This document shows, piece after piece, positions 21,827 through 33,477 of a DNA stretch of 64,000 nt. The position numbers were made by a program, and so were the translations under genes. Positions within the stretch are counted from its first letter, which is position 1. Every line of letters starts with the position of its first letter. The stretch lies in contig OY755241.1 of NCBI GenBank assembly GCA_963576725.1, positions 77,610,701 through 77,674,700 on the forward strand. Direction: 5' to 3'. Under the pieces are notes generated by a model, which saw only the letters and a program-made list of their open reading frames with translations, did no database searches and was not told the DNA's origin. This stretch comes from Azorinus chamasolen (taxonomy: Eukaryota > Mollusca > Bivalvia > Cardiida > Solecurtidae).

Positions 21827-22022
21827 CCCATTCCCTCATATTGACACCTCTGTAAAAGTCACTTTTTGAAACCATTTTTGATGAATATTTATCACAATTT
21901 ATCACAATTGTATCAACACTACACAATGTTAAAATATTCATTTTCTTTAGTAAATGCTACTTTCCGGTAGATTTATTCAAAGAGGCTGGATCTAAAAAAA
22001 ATCCTATGAGGTAATGGGATAA
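21823..22022. repeat. MITE family B, damaged hairpin
   Basis: TTAACCCATTCCCTCATA to GAGGTAATGGGATAA. The hairpin is reduced to TTTATCACAATTTATCACAA duplicates. Confidence 0.7.
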
Positions 22023-22235
22023 TACTGAGTTGGCTGTTATTTGCAAACAGTGACGACCAGCTCACATGGTTCATAGAGGAGCACTCTGATCAGGATCTGT
22101 ACTGTTTGTCATTCAAAACCCCTCTCCCAAAATACACTTTCATCCTAAATGAACTTTACTTTTAAAAAAAGATGGACTATCCGCTTCGAACATTCAGCAA
22201 GGAACGGGTTAAGCATGTAAATTAGCTGAATTGAT

Positions 22236-22900
22236 ATCCCCCGCCAAACTAGTGCTGGCCTCAGTATTGATATCCCCGCCAAACTAGTGCTGGCCTCAGT
22301 ATTGATATCCTCCGCCAAACTAGTGCTGGCCTCAGTATTGATATCCCCCGCCAAACTAGTGCTGGCCTCAGTATTGATATCCCCCGCCAAACTAGTGCTG
22401 GCCTCAGTATTGATATCCTCCGCCAAACTAGTGCTGGCCTCAGTATTGATATCCCCCGCCAAACTAGTGCTGGCCTCAGTATTGATATCCCCCGCCAAAC
22501 TAGTGCTGGCCTCAGTACTGATATCCCCCGCCAAACTAGTGCTGGCCTCAGTATTGATATCCCCCGCCAAACTAGTGCTGGCCTCAGTATTGATATCCCC
22601 CGCCAAACTAGTGCTGGCCTCAGTATTGATATCCCCCGCCAAACTAGTGTTTGCCTAGTGCTGGCCTCAGTATTGATATCCCCGCCAAACTAGTGCTGGC
22701 CTCAGTATTGATATCCCCCGCCAAACTAGTGCTGGCCTCAGTATTGATATCCCCCGCCAAACTAGTGCTGGCCTCAGTATTGATATCCCCCGCCAAACTA
22801 GTGCTGGCCTCAGTATTGATATCCCCCGCCAAACTAGTGCTGGCCTAGTGCTGGCCTCAGTATTGATATCCCCGCCAAACTAGTGCTGGCCTCAGTAGTT
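22236..22900 (+). repeat. 36-bp minisatellite
   Basis: About 18 units, period 36, e.g. CCGCCAAACTAGTGCTGGCC then TCAGTATTGATATCCC. The unit length is a multiple of three and stop-free in several frames, so both strands show long open frames with 12-residue periods. Two partial units break the phase near 22655 and 22850. Variation is confined to a few positions (CCCC/CCTC, CCCC/CCC), pointing to recent homogenisation. No start context or splice sites make it a gene. Confidence 0.95.
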
Positions 22901-22904
22901 AACT

Positions 22905-23330
22905 GTCTTATTGACCAGAGGGGCGAAAAAGTGTTATTCTTCCACACAAAAACTCTGGTCTTCCAATACTCCAGATATAGTTTCCATACGTTTAGCTCCA
23001 AGAAGACAAAAATGTTATTTTTTTCGCAAAAAAGAGCCATAATTCTGGTGTTCCAGAGTCAATTTGAATAATGTTTGCAGAGCCGCATGTCCTTATGCTA
23101 CTTAACATTTGCACAGTTTGAAAGAAAAACTCCGTACAATTTTTGAGAAATGTCTCCGGACACGCAAAAACGTTACTTTTTGGCAAACAAAGGGCTATGA
23201 GTTTGGTGTTCCAATGTCAATGTGCAGGCGCACATTCTGTTATGGTACTTAACATTTACACAACGTTTCTGATATATCGTTCCGGGGTGCAAGGACGAAA
23301 GGACGCATGGACGGTCTAAAACGCCCAAAC
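22905..23330. repeat. Diverged tandem repeat, ~115 bp
   Basis: Three loose units share CAAAAA...GCCATAATTCTGG(T)GTTCCA, and end with GACGAAAGGACGCATGGACG. The style resembles bivalve repeats with tandem cores and a GGAC-type tail. Confidence 0.45.
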
Positions 23331-23565
23331 TAAACATTACTCAATGCAGAATGAAAGCAATGCACAATATGCTAAAAATCAACAAAACACAGTTTAGTTA
23401 GGTTTAAAATTTTATTTTTTCTCCAGATAATATCCTTCTCCCCTTTTAGTTTTACAACCATTTTCCTGTAACAAACATGGGTCAAACATGAGGGAAAATA
23501 GTGTTTTGATCCAATTTATTTACCATATAAATGTATGTAACAGCTTATCCAGACCGACAAAGATG

Positions 23566-23742
23566 GTCAAACAGAGTAGACCCAGATCAAATAACTGCTG
23601 AAGGAGCAGTTTGATATGGGTCTTCACTATTTGTATCCATTTCCTTTAACAAATGCTTTTTCGTTCATTTCAAAACAGAGCAGACCCAGATCAGATGGCT
23701 CCTGTACGAGCCATCTGATCAAGGTCTACTCTGTTTGCTTAA
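23566..23742. repeat. Two family-C hairpins in tandem
   Basis: Hairpin 1 (about 23566-23632) has a different apex region, ACTGCTGAAGGAGCAGT. Hairpin 2 (about 23674-23740) has ATGGCTCCTGTACGAGCCAT. Flanking TTAA ends are not obvious. Confidence 0.7.
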
Positions 23743-24230
23743 GGAAGTATATAGATCTGATTTTACAGGCCCCACCTTAGTGACAAAACCTTTCCATTTT
23801 TCATTTTATTGATTTTTTGCAATAGTTTTAAATTTTCTTTTCATAAATAATTCAAGTGTCAAACAGTTTGGATCCAGGAATGGCACCAGGTTACTCGGCG
23901 TCTCATCTAGATCAAAACTCTTTGCATATGTCATCACAGATTCATCTATGGCAGTGAAAGCTTCACAGAATAATGGTTCAATTGATCTAAATATACATGT
24001 ATATACAGATTCAAACTAGAACACTGACCAGAAAGTCAGTAAGGTCCCCATATAATGCTTTCAGAGAGGCTAATGCGCCAGAGGGGAAACTGCATGGCAA
24101 ATATTTATGTAGTATTTGTTATTTACGTTAGAAAATGCCCATAATTTGTAAATTTGGCATATTATTATGAACTCGCCCTAGATTTTATGGTTAGTATTCC
24201 CAAGAACAATCAAGATTGGTTCTGAAATTG

Positions 24231-24451
24231 TTAACCCATTACCTCATAGGCTATTTTTAGATACAACATCTTTGAATAAATCTACCGAAAAGAAACATTT
24301 ACTAGAGAAAAGGATTTTTTTTCAGAATTACGTAGTTTGAAACCATTGTGATAAATAGAGCATTTGCTCCTGAAGGAGCAAATGCTCTATTTATCACAAT
24401 GGTTTCACAAAGTGACTTTTACAGAGTCGTCAATATAAGGGAATGGGTTAA
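24231..24451. repeat. MITE family B copy, near-intact
   Basis: TTAACCCATTACCTCATAGG to AAGGGAATGGGTTAA. The hairpin at about 24337-24409 has apex GCTCCTGAAGGAGC. Confidence 0.85.
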
Positions 24452-24520
24452 GTGAGAGAGCAGACATCGTTCCTGGATAACCATTGTAGTGCTAACAGCC
24501 TATTTCAGATACGTGCTCAG

Positions 24521-24743
24521 AACTTTTCCCCCACTTCCTCAGAAGCTATTTTTAGATTCTACTTCTTCAAATAATTTTACCTAAAATGAGCATTTACTAG
24601 AGGAAAGGTCATTTTAGAATTTTGTAGTTTTGGAACCATTGTGATAAATAGAGCATTTGCTCCTATGGAACAAATGCTCTATTTATCACAATGGTTTCAG
24701 AAAGTGACCTTTACAATGGCGTCAATACGAATAAATGTGTTAA
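24521..24743. repeat. MITE family B copy
   Basis: The hairpin at about 24633-24700 has apex GCTCCTATGGAAC. The left end is degraded (CTTTTCCCCCACTTCC), the right end is AATGTGTTAA. Confidence 0.75.
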
Positions 24744-24849
24744 ATGAATGTTTCATTATCCAATGTGACTAATATTGCAGATATTATGTTTAACATACAG
24801 CTTGTTGAAGATCAGATAACTTTTCGCATTAGAGAGTGGCTAAATTTGT

Positions 24850-25625
24850 CAATTTATGTTGTTAACGAGCCATACTCCAGAAGTGCCCAGGTCGATTTGG
24901 CAGATGATTGAGCTTGGCAGAGATATTATTACCACAAACAATTTAACCAATTTCAGAGAGGATGAGATAGAAACTGCCGAACATCGAGTGCAGACAAGGC
25001 TGATCTGGCCAATTGTTTTATTAGTTTCAAGGGTCATAATCAAGAACTGCCCAGGTCAATCTGGCAGGTTATCGAACATGGCCGAGATATTATTACCACC
25101 AACATATTCAACAAGTTAGGTGACAATCAGATAGAAACTGCTCAATCTACAGAGCAGACGTGGCTGATTTCGTTGATTTTGATGTTATTCAAGGGCAATA
25201 ATCTTGAGATCTTGGGGCGCTTAGGCTGGTTAGTGAACTTTGTCCCGCATTTCAATCTCAGTGTTGTTATATTTTCTCGTACTTCAGTATCATCAGTTTC
25301 AGTTCTTTTAGTTATGAAAATTGAAAATCACTGAAGCTGGTGCTAGGGGAGGTGAGTAGTGCTGCATGTTTTATAACTGCTCATTAACAACCATAAAACC
25401 GAGTCTGTAATTTTCCTTTGTCGCATTGCTTTTTTCGCTTTCTAAGGATCGCCTACTTTCAGGATCAATTGACTTAGATTTCATACCTACACATACTTTC
25501 AGCAAACTTGGTGAAGATCTGATGAAAACAATTTGTGTTAGAGAGCGGACATAAAAATGAGCACCGTGACGGGTGGACGGACAGGGTGATTACTAAAGGG
25601 CACCAACACATGGTGTGGGGCCCTA
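24850..25625. repeat. Diverged tandem repeat, ~150-160 bp
   Basis: Units share TGCCCAGGTC(G/A)ATTTGGCAG, GAGATATTATTACCAC and AGACAAGGCTGAT-type segments near 24880 and 25050. The tail has GTGACGGGTGGACGGACAGG and ATGGTGTGGGGCCC. It resembles Helitron-like elements with tandem cores. The 87-codon frame inside is not a gene. Confidence 0.45.
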
Positions 25626-25769
25626 ACAACAAGAAACAAAATATTAAAATTCAGCACTCATACATGTTTAACACTTTACTACATAGATATTCATATAAAA
25701 ATAATTAAGTCATGAATATCAATTACATTTAGATTAATTTTTTACAATGGCAAATGAATAGGGTGTTAT

Positions 25770-25972
25770 TTAACCTTTCCCTGTTCTATGTTTATTCCAA
25801 ATTTCAATTTCTACTGAATATTCATGGACAAAATAGTTACTTGCAAGGTCTAACAAATTCCATCAGCAAACAGGGCAGACCCTGATCAGACGGCTCCTAT
25901 AGGAGCCGTCTAATCTGGGTCTACTCTGTTTGCAAAGGCATGAAATTCCATTTATACGAGGGAAAGGGTTAA
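25770..25972. repeat. MITE family C, reverse orientation, full hairpin
   Basis: TTAACCTTTCCCTGTTC to GAGGGAAAGGGTTAA. The hairpin at about 25863-25933 has apex GCTCCTATAGGAGC. A C-type fragment also lies just upstream (25665-25768). Confidence 0.85.
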
Positions 25973-26486
25973 GCCATGGTATAAATTGCAGTCTCATATT
26001 TATACCATTTCATAAGCAAATAGAGCAGATCTTTAGTTCCTGTAGGAGTAGTCAGATCTGGGTCTAAACTGTTTGCAAAGGAATTAAAAAAGTTATTTTT
26101 TAATGAAATCATGAATATCCATTAGCTGAAATGGACACAGGATGTTTCTGTATTGGTAGAAGCTGCAATGTCAGATCAATAATAGTTTCATAAGCAAACA
26201 TGTAAGAGGGTCTTCTCTGTTTGCTTATGTTATAATAATATACATGTAGATATTGTTCTACAGTTTCTGACATGGCCAAACGTTATTGTATCCATGTGTA
26301 ATCATGTAATTAATCTAATTAATATTCATGATTTCAATATTTCTTACATAACTGCCTAAATCTTAACAAGATGCCTTGTTACTCAGTATCTCATGTGGAT
26401 ACAAACTGTTTACAAAGTTCATCATAAATTTGCCCGAAAGAGGAAAGATATATCATTAACACAATACCCCCTAGTGACGCATTTTT

Positions 26487-26609
26487 GCGCCTCCATAAAT
26501 TAATTTTTTTAAACCATTGTGATAAATAGAGCATTTGCTCCATAGGAGCAAATGCTCTATTTATCACAATGGTTTCAAGACTACACAATTCTAAAACTCT
26601 CCTTTTCTA
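26487..26609. repeat. MITE family B interrupted by another element
   Basis: The hairpin at about 26511-26578 has apex GCTCCATAGGAGC. The sequence stops at CTCCTTTTCT, where the element at 26610 begins. Confidence 0.75.
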
Positions 26610-26905
26610 TAACTAGAACTGTAAGCCAAAGGCTAACGAATACCCCCCCCCCACATGTCTGCTTGTCAGAATACCATCATCAATCTGAACATATGTACAT
26701 AGAGAAACATGAAAAGATTAAGAAAAAAACAATACATGACCCACATGATGTGGGGCCTGATCTTATATCCAAACTGTTTGTCAATAAGACTGAACTTCTG
26801 AAAAACTTAGAAAGAAATTGTGTAGTATGGATAACTTATGAATATGCTGCAGACAACCATTTAGCAGATGACAAAATTACCCAGCATGCAAAAAGTTAAG
26901 CTGAA
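26610..26905 (-). mobile_element. Helitron-like element fragment, 3' end on the minus strand
   Basis: Starts ACTAGAACTGTAAGCCAAAG GCTAAC. Read on the minus strand this is a hairpin (GTTAGCCTTTGGCTTAC) followed by CTAG and T, the Helitron 3' pattern. The same terminus begins the element at 44583. The rest is diverged. Confidence 0.5.
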
Positions 26906-27164
26906 ATTCACAACAGATATGCTCTATATTGATATCTGGTAGCTTAATGCAGGGCATAGGTATGAAAAAAAGCTTTAAGAGTGTTCTGCATATTAAGAAC
27001 TATCCACAGTTTTCTCAATCTTAAATGAGTGTGTGTTATTTGTCTAAACACAATTTCTACTCTACTGATCAGGCTAAGGGTGATTATATAAGAACTCACA
27101 CTGACTGGTCTCAGATCTGCAGGCTGATATATTATGGACAAACCTTTAGACTGTCGTTTCTGTC

Positions 27165-27746
27165 TGTACACACAGGGCAGAGCCAATTTTAACCCAAGAA
27201 CTATGATACTTATAAAACCCATTAAGTTATGCGAAGTAAATCTATACACCAAATATCTAAGCTCTGGGACATGTAGTTTCTGACAAGAATACTTTTAAAG
27301 TTATCTATGCATAACTAGTGATCCTATGGGCTGTTTAAGTAGTCAGCTTCAAAAAAACTGGCAATCCCTGGGGTGGGACCAATTTTTATCCTAGGGGTAT
27401 AATTTATATAACTTTTGTAGAAGCCCTGAAGTTGAAGCTATGTGCTAAATATGAAAGCTGAGGACCTTCTAGTTTTAGAGGAGATGATGTTCAAAGTTTT
27501 CACTGTATGTTTCTATTAAAAACTGGAAACCCCTGGGGCAGGGCCAATTTTGACCCAGGGGTATAATTTATATAACTTTCGTAGAGGACCAACAGATGAT
27601 GCTATGTTGATTCAGAGGAGAAGATTTTTAAAGGTTCAAATTCTTGACGACGCACGACGCACACCGCACGACGGACGACGCATGCCGAAGGACATCAGGC
27701 AATCACAAAAGCTCACCCTGAGCACTTTGTGCTCTGGTGAGCTAAA
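27165..27746 (+). repeat. Dispersed repeat ending in hairpin plus GTGAGCTAAAA
   Basis: Three ~150-bp units have GGGCCAATTTTGACCC-like and ATAATTTATATAACTTT(T/C)G cores. Then come CGACGCACGACGCACACC and the terminal hairpin GAGCACTTTGTGCTC with TGGTGAGCTAAAA. Confidence 0.65.
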
Positions 27747-28079
27747 AACACATGAATGACAGACCCAAGTGAAAATGCAGGAGAAGGCTCCTGAAGTGCT
27801 CAGGAAAGCTATATTTCATTTTGCTTCGGGGGGCTTTGACCCCCCTGAGCCCCCCCCATGGGCGCTGCCCATGTCCTTGACCCCTGCTAATTTCCTCTTT
27901 TTTCATCAACGGCCATTCTCACCCCTGTTTAAATATGAATTCAAATATAAAACACAAAAATGTAAATTTAGACAAGGCTCCTCTTGAATTAAAAAATGGG
28001 CTAATCATATACATCAGCAAGGACGAATCCACTGGGCACAAATGGGTTATTGTATTGAACATGTATTAATTGTATGAAA

Positions 28080-28710
28080 AACAACAATGAATGTTTATAT
28101 GACTAGAACACATTTTGTGCTCTATCACTACTACATGTAGTTGACTAAACAGTTGTTTATGGCAATGGAACATGGAAAAATGAGGTGCACTGATATTGCA
28201 AGAGCACCATGGTTTAATATGTACACAAAATACACCTGCAAAGGCAAGGTAAATAGGTAATTACCATACATCGACAAAATTGCATATGTGTAGTGAAGCA
28301 AACAAAGAGAAATACTGCAGACATATGCACTTGTTTTTTGGTAATGCAGGATATTTCCCATTTTTTTAGAGAATTTATGAATTTCATACACTATATGTAG
28401 TAAAGAAAACCAAACTGTGAGTATCATTAATTTGAAACCTGAATAACGTCCGTTCTCATATAAACACAACAATTGTATATGTGTAGTATAGCCATCAATG
28501 TAAAACACCGCAGTCATATGCACCTGTTGAAATATATATGAATGGTCAGCATTTAGGTAACAACTCAACAACTGCCTCAAATAAGCACTGCAAAAATGAA
28601 AAAATAACCCATGTGTGCCCATGATCCCATATATGGGACATAGGCAGTGTAAACTCCTAAAAGATGCCGCATAATGCGACATCTGATCTGAGTCTACGCT
28701 ATTTGTCAAC
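28080..28710. repeat. Dispersed repeat R480, copy 3, with hairpin
   Basis: Matches 18045-18425 and 18720-19190 over most of its length, followed by a hairpin near 28640-28700 with apex GCCGCATAATGCGAC. The 192-codon minus frame across it is repeat sequence. Confidence 0.7.
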
Positions 28711-29282
28711 AGGATTTTTAATTAAATTAAAAGCAAAACAATATTTTTAACCAGGTAGCTGTTATATCAAAAACAGTAATGCAATATATATAAGCATGGA
28801 AGAAATACTGGGTCATAATGGGTTACCTACCTTCGTTTAAACATGAATAATGTCTACTTCCATACAATTGCATATGTGACTGGTTGTTTGCATGTCAAGA
28901 TAAAATGTTAAAGAATATCTTATTTTTAGGCATAGCATAATCAAAAGACAAATGCATATATCTACTCTCACACTAAAATACAGAATCCTTCTTTGATCAA
29001 AATAAAAATTTGAGCGGCTTAAAATGGACAATTGATAGTGTTGCTTTCTGAGTGATGGCTCTCGTGTTTATGCCAAATTCAAATTTGGTAAAAACTATGA
29101 CTTAATTAGACTAATTTTGAAATTTGCAACTGTATAACAGGTTTTTTAACGGTCTTAAATGAACAGCTTTGACATTGTTTTCACATTAAAGGAAGTTGCA
29201 GCTGTCTGTCACCTAGAGGGAGTTGTTTGCCATCAATTGTATGTTGGCATCACAAATGTAAATACCGTTTGTAAAACAAGGG

Positions 29283-29528
29283 TCATTTTTTGGAAATTTC
29301 TAATACATCGGCTCCCTTCACAGTGAGGGTAACAGCAATTGAAAGCATTTCCACTACCATATTGTCCAGCTGTTCTGGCTGCACATCAAGAGTTACAGAC
29401 AAGATTTCCAAATCAACAACAAAATCCTTTGTGGAGCTTGCCGTCTCCAGTTCTACCTCAACCTTCTCTCCATCAACTAGATATGAGATGATACTCCCCT
29501 CTCCTTGTGTCTGTGGGGCCTCTGTTTC
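29283..29528 (-). CDS. Unidentified possible terminal exon
   Basis: On the minus strand, acceptor CGACATTTCAG leads into 81 codons ending at TGA: ETEAPQTQGEGSIISYLVDG, then acidic and hydrophobic stretches, ending VKGADVLEISKK. The piece is not part of any repeat seen in this window, is rich in Glu/Asp/Val/Leu, and alternates hydrophobic and acidic residues like a soluble beta or coiled region. No family is recognised. No partner exon was found upstream to 36 kb, where the DNA is segmental duplication. It could be the 3' end of a gene with a long last intron, or a fossil exon. Confidence 0.4.
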   Translation of the reverse strand, partial: ETEAPQTQGEGSIISYLVDGEKVEVELETASSTKDFVVDLEILSVTLDVQPEQLDNMVVEMLSIAVTLTVKGADVLEISKK

Positions 29529-29625
29529 CTGAAATGTCGGAAAATCAAACATGAGAACCGATATAAGCCTATTGGGTACTGCCTGATTGGAGCCATGCCT
29601 ATTTGCAATAATTAGCTGTATCTTT

Positions 29626-29850
29626 AACCCGTTACCCCATAGGCTATTTTTAGATCCAATCTCTTTGAAGAAATCTACCGAAGAGAAGCATGAACTAGAG
29701 AAAAGGATATTTTTTTTCGATTTTTATAGTTTGAAATGCTCTATTTATTACAACTGTTTCAATGGGTGGTTATTACAGAGTAGTAGAAAGGCATATTTAT
29801 GGAGGAAAGGAGAAAGGCATATTTATGGAGGAAAGGATTAAACAAGGCAT
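29626..29850. repeat. MITE family B with collapsed hairpin and duplicated end
   Basis: TTTAACCCGTTACCCCATAGG left end. The hairpin is reduced to one arm (AAATGCTCTATTTATTACAA). The right end unit AAAGGCATATTTATGGAGGA is tandemly duplicated. Confidence 0.7.
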
Positions 29851-30185
29851 GGCAGATGATACCCAGTTCTTAATTACTAGATTCATTAAAGTTCTATTAA
29901 AGTTAAATTGATTGTTGATATTTTTTCTAATGTAGAAAATCAACACACAGACTTGTACAATACGACTCGGGCAATATTTGAGCATGTGAGAAATTGGATA
30001 ACAAAAAAAGTGTGTAGAGCGGGGACTAAAACAAGAGCCGCTTGTAGCACCAATGCTCGCCTGATTTGATGCTTATCCACTGAAAAAACCAAAGGCCAAA
30101 ACTCCAAACTTTGAAATCGAGAGTAATGGTTATTATCTCCTCAATAAAATCTACATATAAAGTTTCATGCCGATAATTGTAGTAT

Positions 30186-31045
30186 ATTTTTTTAGTCATG
30201 TTCATTATATGTTTTGATATTCTTTTCTCTAAAAAACAATTAAAAGCAAACAAACTGGAAAACATAAGCCTGCCTCTTGAAACTTGCTATGGGCTTTTCA
30301 AAGCATTATACCATATTAACATACAGTCCTGGGGTCGATAGTATGCATTTCGATGATGGAACTTAGAGGTAGGATCCAGCATTTGTGCTAGGACAACTAT
30401 GAACTTGAAAGTACCAAGTTCAATTTAAAATTGTCACCTGCTCAATCTTTTGTGTAATGCGTATTCAATTATGCATATTCAATTAGTCTATGCTTTGCAT
30501 GGTTTTATTTTTTTAAAATACAGTGGTAAATTGCATGTAGAACGGAAAAAAACACATTTAAGTGAAACAAATGTCTGTGTATGCAACTTGTTAAATACAT
30601 GTAAATTAACCCATTACCTCATAGGCTATTATTCAGCCCAAAAGTTGTCCGCTCAATAACTTAATGAATAGTGTGTGTGCCGCCTTCATACTTAGTAGGG
30701 TGATTGTTCATGGCAAGTAGATCGCCCCTATTGATTTGCAGGTCAGTCGGTAAAACATTCGGATAACATATATTCATGATGCCATATTCTTTATATAAAT
30801 AACCATGAGGTCAATTAATAAACCCTGATAATACGTGCATTCTTCACGGTCACCCTCTTGCCAAATGTGTATATAAGCAGAGTTTCAGTCTACAAGGTTT
30901 ACTTGTTATGCATTGAATCCCATTTCTCATTATTCATATTCTCCGCCATGTAAATGCATTAACGCATTGAATGTTGACATCATTGGTTCATCAGTATCTA
31001 GCAATTGAGTCTATTCAGTATGAAAGTGTATACGTACTTTGAACG
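30186..31045 (+). repeat. Segmental duplication, direct copy 1
   Basis: Matches 32145-33010 nearly throughout, for example AGTCATGTTCATTATATGTT, GATAGTATGCATTTCGATGA and AACATTCGGATAACATATAT. Differences are scattered substitutions and small indels. The last ~400 bp also occur inverted at 34925-35335. Confidence 0.85.
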
Positions 31046-31320
31046 GCAAAGAGTGCAGACCCTGGCCAGAGGGTTCCTCTGGAATCTGGATATGCACCGA
31101 TCTACTGAAAATTAAATTTTCATATTTTTGCGGTAACAAACAATACTGTCATAATAATATTATGCATTAACACTTGACTCCATAAATATTCCTGAAAGAA
31201 ATAAAGACCCCACGACATGGATTTTTATCCATAGCAGAAATTGCAGAACCATAATCATATGAAAACAGAGCATACCCTGATCAGAAGCTTCCCACAGGAG
31301 CAAAAAGAAAAACATAGATT

Positions 31321-31390
31321 TCACTGAGATTTGAACCCTTGACCCTTAGCACAGGAAGCCTACGACCTATCCACTAAGCTATCAGGACGA
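31321..31390 (-). mobile_element. tRNA-like SINE module, copy 1
   Basis: Read on the minus strand: GATAGCTTAGTGGATAGGTC (A-box-like) and GGGTTCAAATCTCAGTG (B-box-like). It lies in a ~390-bp unit (31040-31430) found again at 31495-31890, 33010-33410 and inverted at 34540-34935. The head resembles a tRNA; it is more likely a SINE than a working tRNA gene. Confidence 0.6.
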
Positions 31391-31439
31391 TGTTATTTAT
31401 GTAGCGCTGGCAACTGATTTTATTCCAAACGCATCTGTT

Positions 31440-31490
31440 AAATTCATTATTTGAAACCATTGTGATAAATAGAGCATTTGCTCCATAACA
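31440..31490. repeat. Family B fragment
   Basis: TTGAAACCATTGTGATAAAT followed by AGAGCATTTGCTCC, a single hairpin arm plus half apex, placed at the junction of two copies of the ~390-bp unit. Confidence 0.7.
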
Positions 31491-31779
31491 GTGTTTTGAA
31501 AGGCAAAGAGTGCAGACCCTGATCAGAGGGCTCCTCTGGAATCTGGATATGCACCGATCTGCTGAAAATTAAATTTTCATATTTTTGCAGTAACAAACAA
31601 TACTGTCATAATAATACTATACTTTAACACTTGACTCCATAAATATTCCTGAAAGAAATAAAGACATCATGACATAGATTTTTATCCATAGCAGAAATTG
31701 CAGAACCATACTATCATATGAAAACAGAGCATACCCTGATCAGAAGCTTCCTACAGGAGCAAAAAGAAAAACATACATT

Positions 31780-31850
31780 TCACTGAGATTTGAACCCTTG
31801 ACCCTTAGCACAGGAAGCCTACGACCTATCCACTAAGCTATCAGGACGAT
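31780..31850 (-). mobile_element. tRNA-like SINE module, copy 2
   Basis: Same module as at 31321, in the second direct copy of the ~390-bp unit. Confidence 0.6.
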
Positions 31851-32043
31851 GTTATTTATGTAGCGCTGGCAACTGATTTTATTCCAAATTTTGAATACTA
31901 TAAATCTATTCATTTTATGCTTGGAGATTTCATGAAAAGTGGGTCTGTATAATTTTCATATTAAGTATGTACGTTCACAAGTCGTTGTTGCTTTTCACAC
32001 CCTTTGTAGCGTATAAATAGAACCATGTAACCCGTATATATTG

Positions 32044-32115
32044 GGACCCAAGCGTGGTCGAGGGGAAAGAGCTGTGACTGTGACGGCCGAGTTCGTTGGT
32101 TCGAATCCCGTCAAA
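32044..32115 (+). mobile_element. Second tRNA-like module with GGTTCGAATCC box
   Basis: GCGTGGTCGAGGGGAAAGAG (A-box-like) and GGTTCGAATCCCGTC (B-box). An inverted copy at 34325-34390 lacks a short insert seen here (GGCCGAGTTCG). Likely a SINE head or decayed tRNA. Confidence 0.55.
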
Positions 32116-32144
32116 AGCAAATGTAAATAGAAAAAAAATCGTAG

Positions 32145-33010
32145 TATTTTTTTTTAGTCATGTACATTATATGTTTTGATATTCTTTTCTCTAAAAACAT
32201 TTTTAAGCAAACAAACTGGAAAATATAAGCCTGCCTTTTGAAACTTGCTATGGGCTTTTCAAAGCATTATGCCATATTGACATACAGTGTTGGGGTTGAT
32301 AGTATGCATTTCAATGATGAAACTTAGAGATAGGATCCAGCATATGCGCTAGGACAACTATGAGTTCGAAAGTACCATGTTCAATTTAAAAGTATCACAT
32401 GCTCAATCTTTTGTGTATTGCGTATTCAAATATGCACATTCAATTAGTCTATGCTTTGCATGTTTTTTTGGTTTTTTTTAAAAATACAGTGGTAAATTGC
32501 ATGTAGAACGGAAAAACATATTTAAGTGAAACAAACGTCTGTGTATGTAACTTGTTAAATACATGTAAATTAACCCATTACCTCATAGGCTATTATTCAG
32601 CCCAAAACTTGTCCGCTAAATAACTTGATGCATAGTGTGTGTGTGTGCTGTCTTCATACTTAGTAGGGTGATTATTCATGGCAAGTAGATGGCCCCTATT
32701 GATTTTCAGGTCAGTCGGTAAAACATTCGGATAACATATATTCATGATGCCATATTCTTTATATAAATAACCATAAGGTCAATTAATAAACCCTGATAAT
32801 ACGTGCATTCTTCACGGTCAACCTCATGCTATATGTGTAAATAAGCAGAGTTTCAGTCTACACGGTTTACTTGTTATGCATTGAATCCCATTTCTCATTA
32901 TTCATATTCTCCGCCATGTAAAGGCATTAACGCATTGAATGTTGACATCATTGGTTCATCAGTATCTAGCAATTGAGTCCATTCAGTATGAAAGTGTATA
33001 CATGTTTTGA
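32145..33010 (+). repeat. Segmental duplication, direct copy 2
   Basis: Second copy of 30186-31045, followed by the same ~390-bp unit with tRNA-like module (33010-33410). Confidence 0.85.
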
Positions 33011-33291
33011 ACGGCAAAGAGTGCAGACCCTGATCAGAGGGCTCCTCTGGAATCTGGATATGCACTGATCTGCTGAAAATTAAATTTTCATATTTTTGCA
33101 GGAACAAACAATACTGTCATCATAATACTATACTTTAACACTTGACTCCATAAATATTCCTGAAAGAAATAAAGACATCATGATATGGATTTTTATCAAT
33201 TATAGCAGAAATTTCAGAACCATAATCATATGAAAACAGAGCAGACCCTGATCAGAAGCTTCCCACAGGAGCAAAAAGAAAAACATAGATT

Positions 33292-33361
33292 TCACTGAGA
33301 TTTGAACCCTTGACCCTTAGCACAGGAAGCCTACGACCTATCCACTAAGCTATCAGGACGA
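33292..33361 (-). mobile_element. tRNA-like SINE module, copy 3
   Basis: Same module as at 31321. A truncated fourth copy (ACAGGAAGCCTACGACCTAT...) is at 33738-33781. Confidence 0.6.
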
Positions 33362-33477
33362 TGTTAATTATGTAGCGCCGGCAACTGATTTTATACAAAG
33401 TTTTGAATACTATAAATCTATTCATTTTATGCATGGAGATTTCATCAAAAGTGGGTCTATATAATTTGCATATTAAG

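Noticed and set aside
22145..23040. Open frames with 12-residue repeats on both strands
   Set aside because: Product of the 36-bp minisatellite; no start context, splice sites or conserved domain.
28131..28709. 192-codon minus-strand frame
   Set aside because: It lies in the R480 dispersed repeat, whose other copies are interrupted.
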